A DNA stretch of 8,607 bases from contig DASXXT010000061.1 of the NCBI GenBank assembly GCA_036502965.1, positions 1 to 8,607 on the forward strand, read 5' to 3'. Below are positions 1-6,819 of the stretch, piece after piece. Within the stretch, counting starts at the first letter, position 1, and each line of letters opens with the position of its first letter. Origin of the DNA: Roseiarcus sp036502965 (GTDB taxonomy: Bacteria; Pseudomonadota; Alphaproteobacteria; Rhizobiales; Beijerinckiaceae). A program made the translations under genes and the position numbers. Under the pieces are notes generated by a model. The model was not told the DNA's origin. It worked only from the letters and a program-made list of their open reading frames with translations, and searched no databases.

Positions 1-1
1 C

Positions 2-214
2 AGTGCATTCAGTCCGTTGGTTCCGGTTTCGAAGGCCTATGTCGAGGTGATCGAAGAGAGCTTCTCCGGATTCAAATCGCTTTCGGCGACGCTTGCGGTG
101 GCGATGGCGCTGGTGCTGCGCGTCGAGCAGCGGCGCAGCGAGACGACCTCGCGCGCTCCGGGTCTGTCGATCGACGGCGCGCCTCGGCGGCGGCTGGAGC
201 CGGGAGACGATTGA
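2..214 (+). CDS. C-terminal fragment, probable MurR/RpiR-type SIS-domain regulator (5' end outside window)
   Basis: The frame is open from the window edge and ends at TGA 212-214, giving about 70 residues. The fragment begins SAFSPLVPVSKAYVEVIEE and continues into a Phe-x-Ser-Leu stretch and an Ala/Leu-rich helix (SATLAVAMALVLRV). It ends in a polar, Arg-rich tail. The order 'SPL-P-strand-helix rich in Ala/Leu' resembles the end of the sugar-isomerase (SIS) domain of RpiR-family regulators, which bind a phosphorylated sugar and control adjacent catabolic genes. Two sugar-type oxidoreductases start 40 bases downstream, which fits. The DNA-binding helix-turn-helix would lie upstream and cannot be seen. 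The family call is by eye from a short tail. It could be another SIS protein or something unrelated. Confidence 0.5.
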   Translation, partial: SAFSPLVPVSKAYVEVIEESFSGFKSLSATLAVAMALVLRVEQRRSETTSRAPGLSIDGAPRRRLEPGDD

Positions 215-254
215 TCGGCGCAAGCGGCCCTTAGGCCTTTCGGGAGGATTTCAG

Positions 255-1331
255 ATGCGCAAATGGCGGATCGTCGGCTTGAGCTTCGAACACGCGCACA
301 TGGGCGACCTCCTGCGCGAGGTCTACGAGCATCCCAACGCCGAGATCGTCGGGATGTGCGACGATAACGAAGCGAGGATGGCGGACGCGATAGCCAATTT
401 CTCCATTTCCAGGGAGCGCGTTTATCGCGACCTCACGCAATGCGTGCGAGAGGCGCATCCCGATCTCGCCATCCTCTGTCCGGCGACCGGCCGGCATGCG
501 GACGTGGTCGAGGACGTCACCGCGCTCGGCGTCGACATCCTGCTCGAGAAGCCGTTTGCAGCCTCGCTTGCCGATGCCGACCGGATGCTTGCGGCCGTCC
601 AGCAGTCGGGAGTTCGACTCGCGGTCAACTGGCCGTTGCGCTGGTATCCGCCGCATGTCACGACCAAGCGGCTGATCGACGAGGGGCTCATCGGCGAGGT
701 GATCGAGGTTCACTTTTACGACGGCAACCGCGGTCCGCTCTACCACCGCGCCGACAAGGTCGTCGTGTCGGACGAGGATGTGCGGCGCGAGAAGCCAACG
801 TCATGGTGGTACAGCAAGGCCGCCGGCGGCGGCAGCCTGCTCGACTATCTCGGCTATGGCGCGACGCTCGGGACTTGGTTCATGAACGGCGAGGCGCCGA
901 TCGAGGTGACCGCGGTCGTCGATCAGCCGGAAGGCCTCGAAGTCGACGAGCATTCCATCACGATTTGCCGCTACGCCCGGGGCCTGTCGAAACTCGAAAC
1001 GCGCTGGGGGACCTTCACCGATCCCTGGACCACGCAGCCGCAGCCGAAATGCGGTTTTGTCGTCGTTGGTTCAGACGGCACGATTTCGAGTTACGACTAC
1101 GGCGCGCATGTCGGCGTTCAGACCCGCTCCCAGCCGACCGTCCGCCAAGTTCCCGTCGACGAATTGAAGGCGCCGTTCCGCAAGCCGGTCGAATATGTGC
1201 TCCATTGCAAGGAGCGCGATCTGCCGTTCGAGGGGCCTCTGGATCCAGCGCTTTGCCGGACGGCTCAGCGCATCGTCGACACCGCGGCGCTCTCCGCCCG
1301 TGAACGGCGTACGCTGGCTCTGCTGCCATGA
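255..1331 (+). CDS. Gfo/Idh/MocA-family NAD(P)-dependent oxidoreductase, divergent
   Basis: Predicted protein of 358 residues. ATG 255 was chosen because GGGAGGA (242-248) sits six bases before it; the frame is open further upstream, but that stretch overlaps the previous gene. The N-terminal Rossmann domain (about 1-125) has the family's conserved EKP (98-100), whose Lys normally contacts substrate and nicotinamide. The C-terminal alpha/beta domain (about 126-350) contains SWWYSK (183-188) and GGGSLLDYLGYG (191-202). Two departures are visible. The usual GxGxxG loop is replaced by GLSFEHAHMG (8-17), and the usual D-x-G-x-H motif reads D-Y-L-G-Y-G, so the catalytic His position appears to hold Tyr or Gly. 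Tyr at the equivalent place is known in glucose-fructose oxidoreductase-like members. The stop overlaps the start of the next gene, so the two are probably co-translated. The substrate cannot be assigned; a sugar, polyol or derivative is the family expectation. Confidence 0.88.
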   Translation: MRKWRIVGLSFEHAHMGDLLREVYEHPNAEIVGMCDDNEARMADAIANFSISRERVYRDLTQCVREAHPDLAILCPATGRHADVVEDVTALGVDILLEKPFAASLADADRMLAAVQQSGVRLAVNWPLRWYPPHVTTKRLIDEGLIGEVIEVHFYDGNRGPLYHRADKVVVSDEDVRREKPTSWWYSKAAGGGSLLDYLGYGATLGTWFMNGEAPIEVTAVVDQPEGLEVDEHSITICRYARGLSKLETRWGTFTDPWTTQPQPKCGFVVVGSDGTISSYDYGAHVGVQTRSQPTVRQVPVDELKAPFRKPVEYVLHCKERDLPFEGPLDPALCRTAQRIVDTAALSARERRTLALLP

Positions 1332-2437
1332 CCGAGACGGAGGCGGGGAAGACCGAAGGACCTTCGGCCGACGACTATGCTTTGGTTGCCAAGGCCGCGG
1401 CCGAGATCGAAGCGCCCGACCTGCCTTATCGTCCGCCGATGCCGCGCGACCGTGAGCAACCGATCGCGCTCGTCGGAGCGGGCGGCATTAGCGGGGCTCA
1501 TCTCGACGCCTATGCGCGCTATGGCCTTAATGTCGTCGCGATATGCTCGCGCGATCTTGAGCGGGCGCGGGCGCGGCGCGACGCTTATTTTCCGGCCGCG
1601 CGCACCACTGACGATTTCGATTCGCTGTTGTGCGACCCGAACGTGAGTGTTCTCGATCTCACCGCCCACGCGGACGTCCGCCTCGACTTCATGCGGCGCG
1701 CGTTGAACGCGGGCAAGCACGTGCTGTCGCAGAAGCCATTCGTCGAGAGCCTCGACGACGGCCGCGAACTCATTGAGTTGGCGGAGCGGCGTGGCCTCAA
1801 GCTCGCCGTAAATCAGAACGGCCGCTGGGCGCCGCATCTTGCCTATACCCGGGAAGCGGTCTACGCGGGCCTCATCGGCGAAGTCACTGGCGTTCATGTC
1901 GAGATCCGCTGGAACCATGGTTGGATCGCGGGCACGCCGTTCGAAGCCATGGACGATCTCATCCTCTGGGATTTCGGCATCCATTGGTTCGACTTTCTCG
2001 CGAGCGTCATCGGCGACCGCGCCCGCTTCGTTCGTGCGACAACGGCTCGAGCCGCCGGACAGCCTGTGCGGCCGTCGCTTTTGGCTCAGGCGCTTGTCGC
2101 CTTTGACGGCGGTCAGGCCTCGCTTGTTTTCGATGGCGCGACCCGATATGGCGCGCGCGATTCGACTTCGGTCATCGGCGCGAATGGCGTCGCATCCAGC
2201 CAAGGCCCCGACCTTGGCCATCAGGCGGTCGAGCTCTATACGGAAGCTGGAGTGGCCCGGCCTCAACTCACCGGCTCTTGGTTCAACGACGGCTTCGCGG
2301 GAGCCATGGGCGAACTCTTGTGCGGGATCGAGGAGGCCCGGGAGCCGTTGAACTCGGCGCGCGGCAATCTTTTGTCGCTCAAGCTCTGCCAGGCGGCGGT
2401 GCGCTCCGTGCGGACCGGCGGTCCGGTCGCCGTCTGA
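1328..2437 (+). CDS. Gfo/Idh/MocA-family oxidoreductase with N-terminal extension
   Basis: Predicted protein of 369 residues. ATG 1328 overlaps the preceding TGA (ATGA), which implies translational coupling. About 44 residues, Ala/Glu-rich and then Pro-rich (LPYRPPMPRD), precede the first strand. The Rossmann loop follows as VGAGGISG (49-56). The EKP motif appears as QKP (135-137), keeping the functionally important Lys. The C-terminal domain carries D215-F-G-I-H219, the standard D-x-G-x-H motif with the catalytic His. Expected chemistry is NAD(P)-dependent oxidation or reduction of a sugar, polyol or related alcohol in the cytoplasm. Unlike its upstream partner, it keeps the cofactor loop and the His, so it is probably a competent dehydrogenase. 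The pair may catalyse successive steps or related reactions; the substrate is unknown. A later in-frame start would remove the extension, but the ATGA overlap favours 1328. Confidence 0.9.
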   Translation: MTETEAGKTEGPSADDYALVAKAAAEIEAPDLPYRPPMPRDREQPIALVGAGGISGAHLDAYARYGLNVVAICSRDLERARARRDAYFPAARTTDDFDSLLCDPNVSVLDLTAHADVRLDFMRRALNAGKHVLSQKPFVESLDDGRELIELAERRGLKLAVNQNGRWAPHLAYTREAVYAGLIGEVTGVHVEIRWNHGWIAGTPFEAMDDLILWDFGIHWFDFLASVIGDRARFVRATTARAAGQPVRPSLLAQALVAFDGGQASLVFDGATRYGARDSTSVIGANGVASSQGPDLGHQAVELYTEAGVARPQLTGSWFNDGFAGAMGELLCGIEEAREPLNSARGNLLSLKLCQAAVRSVRTGGPVAV

Positions 2438-2482
2438 GCGGACGGGAACGACGAAACCCGTCAGCAGGCCGCCGCCGTCCGC
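2438..2482 (+). terminator. Possible weak terminator hairpin after the oxidoreductase pair
   Basis: Immediately after the stop, GCGGACGG (2438-2445) is perfectly complementary to CCGTCCGC (2475-2482). A competing inner stem pairs GACGGG (2441-2446) with CCCGTC (2457-2462) around a 10-base loop. No T-run follows either stem, so intrinsic termination is not demonstrated. The structure may instead protect the 3' end of the message. Confidence 0.3.
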
Positions 2483-2513
2483 CTGTGGTAAAATCGCACG
2501 TGGAGAAGACGCG

Positions 2514-4085
2514 ATGGCGAAGCGACGCGTTCACACGTCGGAAGAGGCGCTGCGGCCGCTTCAGCTCGATCCCGAGCGCGCCAAGCGGGTCGACCGGCCG
2601 CCTTATGCGATCGTCGATATAGGCTCGAACTCGATCCGGCTCCTGGTCTATGACCAACTTGGCCGCGCGCCGATGCCTCGCTTCAATGAAAAATCGCTTT
2701 GCCGCCTGGCCGAGGGGCTGGCCGAGACCGGCGCAATCGCGCCGGACCATTTTCGTCGAGCGATTGAGGCCGTGCGGCGATTCCGCGCCATTGCCGACGC
2801 CATGGGGGTGAGCCGAATCGACGCCGTGGCGACGGAAGCGATCCGTCGCGCTTCGAACGGGCCGAAGCTCGCCGCCGCCATTGAGGCAGGGTCCGGCGTG
2901 AAGGTGCGTATCCTCAGCGGGAGCGAGGAAGCGCGGTTCGCGACCCTCGGCGTGATTTCCGGCTTCTTTCGGCCAGTCGGGTCGGTCGGAGACATGGGCG
3001 GCGGCAGCCTCGAAGTCGCGGAAGCGATCGACGACTATGTGGGGGATCGCTGGGCCAGTCTGCCGCTGGGCGCTCTGCCGGTCGAAGCCATGATGTCGGC
3101 GGGCTTTTCGGTGGCGAAGCGGCAAATCGACGAAATCCTGCGTTCGCGCCTCCCGCGGGCGTTGGCGAAGCCGGTGTTCTACGCGGTCGGAGGCGGCTGG
3201 CGGGCGCTGGCGAGAGCGCACACGGAAGCCATCGGCGCGCCGGTCAAAGTCGTGCATGGCTACACCCTCGGCACCGCCGAGGCGCGCGAATTCGCCGGCG
3301 CGATTGCGCGGCTTTCCGCGGCGAAACTGACGGCGACGCCGGGCGTGTCGGAACGCCGCGCGCGCACCCTGCCGGCGGCGGCGCTGACCTTGGACAGGGT
3401 GCTGAAATACCTCAAGCCGGAACGAGTCGTCTTTTCCGCTCTCGGCCTGCGCGAGGGGTTTCTCTATTCGCAGCTGAGCCGGGAGGAACAATATCTGGAT
3501 CCGCTGGTCGAGGGCGCGCAGCTGATCGGGCTGCCGCTCGCGCGCGTGCCCGAATTCGCGCCCAAACTGGTTGCGTGGACCGAAAGCCTCTTCTCCGGCG
3601 AAAGCGCGGGCGAGAAGAGGCTGCGGGTCGCTGTCTGCGCGCTTTCCGACATCGCCTGGAGAGACGCGGCCGACCTCCGGGCGGAAGAGTGTTTTCGCCG
3701 GCTGCTCGAATTTCCTTTTATCGGCGTCACCCACCTTGAGCGCGTGTTCATCGCCGCCGCCATTCACGCCCGCTACGTTGGCCGACCGGACGCGCCGTGG
3801 CTGCGCCCCGCCATCAAGCTGCTCACGCCGTCGGAACGCCGCCGGGCGCAGATACTCGGCCGCGCCATTCTGCTCGCCTACCGTTTTTCCGGCGGCGTGC
3901 CGGCCGTGCTGGAAAGCGCGCGATTGCGCATCGACCCAACCTGCGTCCAGCTTGAGGTGACGACAGCCGCCCGCGCTCCCGACAGCGAAGTGGTGAGCGA
4001 GCGGCTCAAGCTGCTCGCCAGCGCCATTGGCGTCAAGCGCAGCGAGGTCGTTGATATCGACGCGCCGTCGCCGCCGCTCAGCTAG
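2514..4085 (+). CDS. ppx: Ppx/GppA-family phosphatase (exopolyphosphatase / guanosine pentaphosphate phosphatase)
   Basis: Predicted protein of 523 residues, in the usual range for alphaproteobacterial members. It is expected to release phosphate from the end of polyphosphate and/or convert pppGpp to ppGpp in the cytoplasm, linking phosphate storage to the stringent response. The ASKHA (actin-like) core shows the phosphate loop DIGSNSIRLLVY (35-46), the ILSGSEEARF segment (133-142) with the expected catalytic glutamates, and the second phosphate loop DMGGGSLEV (160-168). Further family landmarks are GVSERRARTLPAAALTL (277-293) and FSALGLREGFLY (307-318). A helical, HD-like C-terminal part follows (about 330-510), including the HARY segment (418-421). 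ATG 2514 follows GGAGAAG (2502-2508). TAAAAT at 2489-2494 could be a -10 box, but I see no good -35. rlmJ begins 33 bases downstream in the same frame, suggesting an operon. Sequence alone does not separate Ppx from GppA activity. Confidence 0.93.
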   Translation: MAKRRVHTSEEALRPLQLDPERAKRVDRPPYAIVDIGSNSIRLLVYDQLGRAPMPRFNEKSLCRLAEGLAETGAIAPDHFRRAIEAVRRFRAIADAMGVSRIDAVATEAIRRASNGPKLAAAIEAGSGVKVRILSGSEEARFATLGVISGFFRPVGSVGDMGGGSLEVAEAIDDYVGDRWASLPLGALPVEAMMSAGFSVAKRQIDEILRSRLPRALAKPVFYAVGGGWRALARAHTEAIGAPVKVVHGYTLGTAEAREFAGAIARLSAAKLTATPGVSERRARTLPAAALTLDRVLKYLKPERVVFSALGLREGFLYSQLSREEQYLDPLVEGAQLIGLPLARVPEFAPKLVAWTESLFSGESAGEKRLRVAVCALSDIAWRDAADLRAEECFRRLLEFPFIGVTHLERVFIAAAIHARYVGRPDAPWLRPAIKLLTPSERRRAQILGRAILLAYRFSGGVPAVLESARLRIDPTCVQLEVTTAARAPDSEVVSERLKLLASAIGVKRSEVVDIDAPSPPLS

Positions 4086-4103
4086 GTCGGGCGGCCTTGG
4101 AAT

Positions 4104-4110
4104 GGGAGGA
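4104..4110 (+). promoter_or_regulatory. Shine-Dalgarno site that decides the rlmJ start
   Basis: GGGAGGA ends eight bases before ATC 4119, ideal spacing for initiation there. It is about 50 bases before the first in-frame canonical start, GTG 4161, so it does not serve that codon. The site supports translation beginning at the conserved RlmJ N-terminus. Confidence 0.65.
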
Positions 4111-4118
4111 TCGTTCAG

Positions 4119-4982
4119 ATCAACTATCGCCACGCCTTTCATGCCGGCAATTTCGCCGACGTGCTCAAGCACGCCGTTCTGTCCCGCGTCCTCGTTTATC
4201 TGACCCGCAAGGAAGGCCCCTTCCGTTTCATCGACACCCATGCCGGGGCGGGCCGATATGATCTGGCGAGTGAGGAGGCGAAGCGCTCGCCGGAATGGCG
4301 CGAGGGGATCGCGAGAATTCTGACGGCCCGCCCACCCGCGCCGGTCGCCGATCTCCTGCGCCACTATCTTGAAGCAGTTGGCCCGCATGACGTCGAGGGC
4401 CGGCCAGTCAGCTATCCGGGTTCGCCGGCGATCGCGCAAACCCTGATGCGCGCGCAGGATCGCATCGCGCTCTGCGAAGCGAACCCGGACGAACGCGAGG
4501 CCTTGATTGCGGCGCTTGGGCGCGATGGGCGGCTCAGCATCGTCGGCACGGACGGCTATGTCGCGCTCAACGCCTATTTGCCGCCTAAGGAGCGCCGCGG
4601 AATCGTCTTGATCGACCCACCGTTCGAAGCGCCGGACGAAGCCGGCGACGTCGCGCGAGCTCTCGAACGCGCGCTGCGCAAGTGGCCGACCGGCGCCTAC
4701 ATCGCCTGGCGCCCGATCCGCGAAGCTCAAGCCGATTCTCGCTTTCTTAACTCAATCGCCGCGCTCGGCGCGCCAGACATCCTGCGGCTCGAACTCGACG
4801 TCGGCCCTGGGCCGACTGGCGCGCATGGCCAGGAGCCGCTCGCACGGGCAGGGCTTCTCGTCGTCAATCCGCCGCATACGCTCATTGACGAAGCGCGGAC
4901 GCTGCTGCCGTGGCTGGCGCAAACACTCAGTCGTGACGGAGGCGGACAACATCTCTGCGCCTGGTTGACGAAGCCGAAATAA
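4119..4982 (+). CDS. rlmJ: 23S rRNA (adenine2030-N6)-methyltransferase RlmJ, apparent ATC start
   Basis: Predicted protein of 287 residues, close to E. coli RlmJ (280). It transfers a methyl group from S-adenosylmethionine to N6 of A2030 in 23S rRNA. The N-terminus reads (I/M)NYRHAFHAGNFADVLKHA, the hallmark opening of the family and part of its substrate-binding region, including Lys17 (E. coli Lys18). DTHAGAGRYDL (39-49) is the SAM-binding motif, YPGSP lies at 99-103, and the catalytic DPPF (166-169) is the expected N6-adenine methyltransferase tetrapeptide. No ATG, GTG or TTG occurs in frame between the ppx stop (4083-4085) and the conserved N-terminus. The first canonical in-frame start, GTG 4161, would remove 14 conserved residues. 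ATC 4119 is therefore the best start, supported by GGGAGGA at 4104-4110. A sequencing error in an original ATG is the main alternative. It probably shares a transcript with ppx. Confidence 0.93.
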   Translation: MNYRHAFHAGNFADVLKHAVLSRVLVYLTRKEGPFRFIDTHAGAGRYDLASEEAKRSPEWREGIARILTARPPAPVADLLRHYLEAVGPHDVEGRPVSYPGSPAIAQTLMRAQDRIALCEANPDEREALIAALGRDGRLSIVGTDGYVALNAYLPPKERRGIVLIDPPFEAPDEAGDVARALERALRKWPTGAYIAWRPIREAQADSRFLNSIAALGAPDILRLELDVGPGPTGAHGQEPLARAGLLVVNPPHTLIDEARTLLPWLAQTLSRDGGGQHLCAWLTKPK

Positions 4983-4999
4983 GCGCGCCGCACGCGCTT
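4981..4999 (+). terminator. Hairpin at the rlmJ stop codon, possible terminator
   Basis: AAGCGCG (4981-4987) pairs perfectly with CGCGCTT (4993-4999) around the loop CCGCA. The stem begins inside the TAA stop of rlmJ. It is compact and GC-rich but ends in only two T residues, so it would be a weak intrinsic terminator or a 3'-end stabiliser. Confidence 0.4.
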
Positions 5000-5027
5000 G
5001 CCCGCGTCGTTGGCCTCGGTTTATGTG
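4998..5027 (+). promoter_or_regulatory. Candidate sigma70-type promoter for the nitronate monooxygenase-like gene
   Basis: TTGCCC (4998-5003) and TATGTG (5022-5027) are separated by 18 bases; TTATGT one base earlier gives a 17-base gap. Transcription would begin near 5034, which excludes the upstream in-frame GTG at 5027 and favours ATG 5084. The match to consensus is only moderate. Confidence 0.28.
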
Positions 5028-5083
5028 TGGACGACGAGGCGGATCGCGAGCCGACGTTTGCACGCAGCCGCCAAGGGACTTCG

Positions 5084-6049
5084 ATGGCGCTGCCGGACAT
5101 TCTGAAAGACAAGCTCAGGCTACCGGTCGTTGGCGCTCCGCTGTTCATCGTTTCGCATCCGGCGCTGGTGATCGCCCAATGCAAGGCGGGGATCGTCGGC
5201 GCTTTTCCCGCGCTTAACGCACGACCCATTTCCCAGCTCGACGAATGGCTGCATGAAATCACCGAAGCGCTCGCCGCTTATGACTACACGCATCCGGAGC
5301 GCCCCGCCGCGCCGTTTGCGGTCAACCAGATCGTCCACAAGTCCAACACTCGGCTTGAGGAAGATATGGCGCTGACGGTCAAGTGGAAGGCGCCGCTCGT
5401 CATCACTTCGCTCGGCGCGCGCGAGGACGTCAATAAAGCGGTGCACGGCTACGGCGGCTTGACGCTGCACGACATTATCAACAATCGCTTCGCGCAAAAG
5501 GCGATCGAGAAGGGCGCCGACGGCCTGATTGCGGTCGCGGCTGGCGCCGGCGGCCACGCCGGATCGGTCTCGCCGTTCGCGCTGATCCAGGACATCCGCG
5601 CATGGTTCGACGGGCCGCTGCTGCTGTCGGGCGCGATTGCGACGGGCCGGGCCGTTCTCGCGGCGCAGGTAATGGGCGCGGATCTCGCCTATATCGGCAC
5701 GGCTTTTGTCGCCACGCCCGAGGCGCGCGCGGTTGACGAGTACAAGCAGGCGATCGTCAACGGCGACGCCTCCGACATCATCGGGTCCACCTACTTCACC
5801 GGCGTATTCGGCAATTACCTGAAGCCATCGATCATCAAGTCCGGTCTCGACCCGGACAGCCTGCCTGAGCGCGATGCGAAGGCGATGAGCTTCGCCTCCG
5901 CGAGCAGTTCGTCAGAAGCCAAGGCGTGGCGGGACATCTGGGGGAGCGGCCAGGGCATCGGCGCAGTCAAGAAGGTCGTACCGGTCGCCGAACTCGTCGC
6001 GCGGCTTGAGCGCGAATATTCCCAGGCGAAGCGCGCGATCTGCGGCTAG
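5084..6049 (+). CDS. Nitronate monooxygenase / 2-nitropropane dioxygenase-family FMN enzyme
   Basis: Predicted protein of 321 residues with a TIM-barrel FMN fold. Family members use FMN and O2 to oxidise alkyl nitronates such as propionate-3-nitronate to carbonyl products; related folds include the enoyl-ACP reductase FabK. The first strand reads LPVVGAPLFIVSHP (13-26), the usual opening of the family. GAGGHAGSVSPFAL (154-167) contains His158 at the expected catalytic position. SGAIATGRAVLAAQ (182-195) with GADLAYIGTAF (198-208) forms the FMN phosphate-binding region. ATG 5084 was chosen because AAGGGA lies at 5073-5078 and the protein then starts just before the first barrel strand; the frame runs upstream to GTG 5027 but without family-like residues. 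The gene sits alone between two hairpins, so context does not reveal its substrate. Detoxification of nitronates is the default inference; a carbon-carbon reductase role cannot be excluded. Confidence 0.9.
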   Translation: MALPDILKDKLRLPVVGAPLFIVSHPALVIAQCKAGIVGAFPALNARPISQLDEWLHEITEALAAYDYTHPERPAAPFAVNQIVHKSNTRLEEDMALTVKWKAPLVITSLGAREDVNKAVHGYGGLTLHDIINNRFAQKAIEKGADGLIAVAAGAGGHAGSVSPFALIQDIRAWFDGPLLLSGAIATGRAVLAAQVMGADLAYIGTAFVATPEARAVDEYKQAIVNGDASDIIGSTYFTGVFGNYLKPSIIKSGLDPDSLPERDAKAMSFASASSSSEAKAWRDIWGSGQGIGAVKKVVPVAELVARLEREYSQAKRAICG

Positions 6050-6096
6050 GCTGCGCCCATGCACAAGTTTACGCGCGCAAGTGATTTCAGTAATTT

Positions 6097-6120
6097 AGTT
6101 GCTCTTTTGTGCAACTTTTT
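6097..6120 (+). terminator. Rho-independent terminator after the nitronate monooxygenase-like gene
   Basis: AGTTGC (6097-6102) pairs with GCAACT (6111-6116) around an eight-base loop, and the T-run 6116-6120 follows at once. The surrounding 6080-6120 is clearly AT-richer than the flanking genes. The stem is short and only moderately stable, but stem plus T-run in the expected place about 50 bases after a stop is good support. A second small hairpin (GCGCC 6122-6126 with GGCGC 6130-6134) follows directly. Confidence 0.55.
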
Positions 6121-6258
6121 CGCGCCTTCGGCGCCACCTCAAAGACCTCGCTCTGATGCGCCGCGAAGCGGCCTCGAAGAACGCTCCAGTGGCGCGGGGG
6201 CGTCCTGGTGTGGGTCCATCCTACGCCTGAACCCGTCGAAAAAAATTTGCGAGGACGA

Positions 6259-6285
6259 TGTCGATTTCCAAAAACTCCGTTCGTC
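6259..6285 (+). promoter_or_regulatory. Putative ECF42 sigma-dependent promoter (TGTCGA-N17-CGTC)
   Basis: TGTCGA (6259-6264) is followed after exactly 17 bases by CGTC (6282-6285). As I recall, the motif reported for ECF42-group promoters upstream of DGPF genes is TGTCGA at -35 and CG(A/T)C at -10. The element lies upstream of a DGPF gene that is followed by an ECF42-type sigma factor, so self-activation is the natural reading. Transcription would start near 6292, leaving about 42 bases of leader with AAGGAG at 6320-6325. The other TGTCGA copies I found on this strand (40, 165, 985, 1897, 7274) lie in genes and lack CG(A/T)C at this spacing. Confidence 0.65.
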
Positions 6286-6333
6286 GCTTCGATGCCAGGC
6301 CGATAAGGCCCGCTCTAGCAAGGAGACAAGACG

Positions 6334-6765
6334 ATGCGCGTGATGGTGTTCGTGAAGGCTACCGAGGACAGCGAAAAGGGCATTCGCCCCACGCCCGAGA
6401 CGACCAAGATGTTCGAGGCGATGGGCGGATTTAACGAGGAATTGCGCAATGCTGGCGTCCTGCTCGCCGGCGACGGCCTCAAGCCCTCCTCCCAAGGCAA
6501 GCGTATTGCATTCGACGGTCCCGGCCGCACGGTCATTGACGGGCCTTTCGCGGAAACCCGCGAGCTGGTCGCCGGCTTCTGGCTCTGGGAGGTGAAGGAC
6601 ATGGACGAGGCGGTCGCCTGGGTGAAGCGCTGCCCCAATCCCATGCGGGGACCGAGTGAGATCGAAATCCGGCCGCTGTACGAGATGGCTGATTTGCAAG
6701 AGTTTCTGACGCCAAAGGCCGCGGAAATCCACGATCGGACGCGCGCGAAGCTCCGCGGGGCCTGA
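6334..6765 (+). CDS. YCII/DGPF-domain protein, ECF42-associated
   Basis: Predicted protein of 143 residues. ATG 6334 follows AAGGAG (6320-6325). The fold is the small alpha/beta YCII (ferredoxin-like) domain. It opens with MRVMVFVKAT (1-10), has GVLLAGDGLKPSS (41-53), and carries the signature VIDGPFAETRE (67-77) with DGPF at 69-72, then GFWLWEV (81-87). A charged helical tail (about 120-143) ends the protein. No signal peptide or membrane segment is seen, so it is probably cytoplasmic. DGPF proteins are the typical partners and targets of ECF42 sigma factors; their biochemical role is not established, and an enzymatic or ligand-binding role has been proposed from the fold. An ECF42-like promoter lies upstream and the sigma gene begins 54 bases downstream, so the two probably form one self-regulated operon. 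Confidence 0.92.
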   Translation: MRVMVFVKATEDSEKGIRPTPETTKMFEAMGGFNEELRNAGVLLAGDGLKPSSQGKRIAFDGPGRTVIDGPFAETRELVAGFWLWEVKDMDEAVAWVKRCPNPMRGPSEIEIRPLYEMADLQEFLTPKAAEIHDRTRAKLRGA

Positions 6766-6819
6766 GACCGTCAGCGGCGGCCGGCTTGCCTCCCTTATGG
6801 CTTTGGCCGACAAGGCGGC

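Noticed and set aside
93..254. 54-codon upstream extension of the first oxidoreductase
   Set aside because: It overlaps the preceding gene in another frame and adds Arg-rich sequence before the first Rossmann strand; ATG 255 has a strong ribosome site.
1265..2266. 333-codon open frame on the minus strand across the second oxidoreductase
   Set aside because: It overlaps a clear Gfo/Idh/MocA gene and has shadow-frame composition without motifs.
2379..4730. 783-codon open frame on the minus strand across ppx and rlmJ
   Set aside because: It is antisense to two well-recognised genes. Its Arg-, Ala- and Gly-rich composition is typical of a shadow frame in high-GC DNA, and I see no domain or motif in it.
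5027..5083. 19-codon upstream extension of the nitronate monooxygenase-like gene from GTG 5027
   Set aside because: The added residues are charged and not family-like. ATG 5084 has an AAGGGA site and places the barrel's first strand near the N-terminus, as usual.
6097..6103. TTGCT as the -12 half of a sigma54 promoter
   Set aside because: There is no GG-containing -24 element at the required distance upstream.
6059..6343. 94-codon plus-strand frame between the nitronate monooxygenase-like gene and the DGPF gene
   Set aside because: It has no ribosome site, runs through the terminator hairpin and the ECF42-like promoter, overlaps the DGPF start and resembles no known protein.
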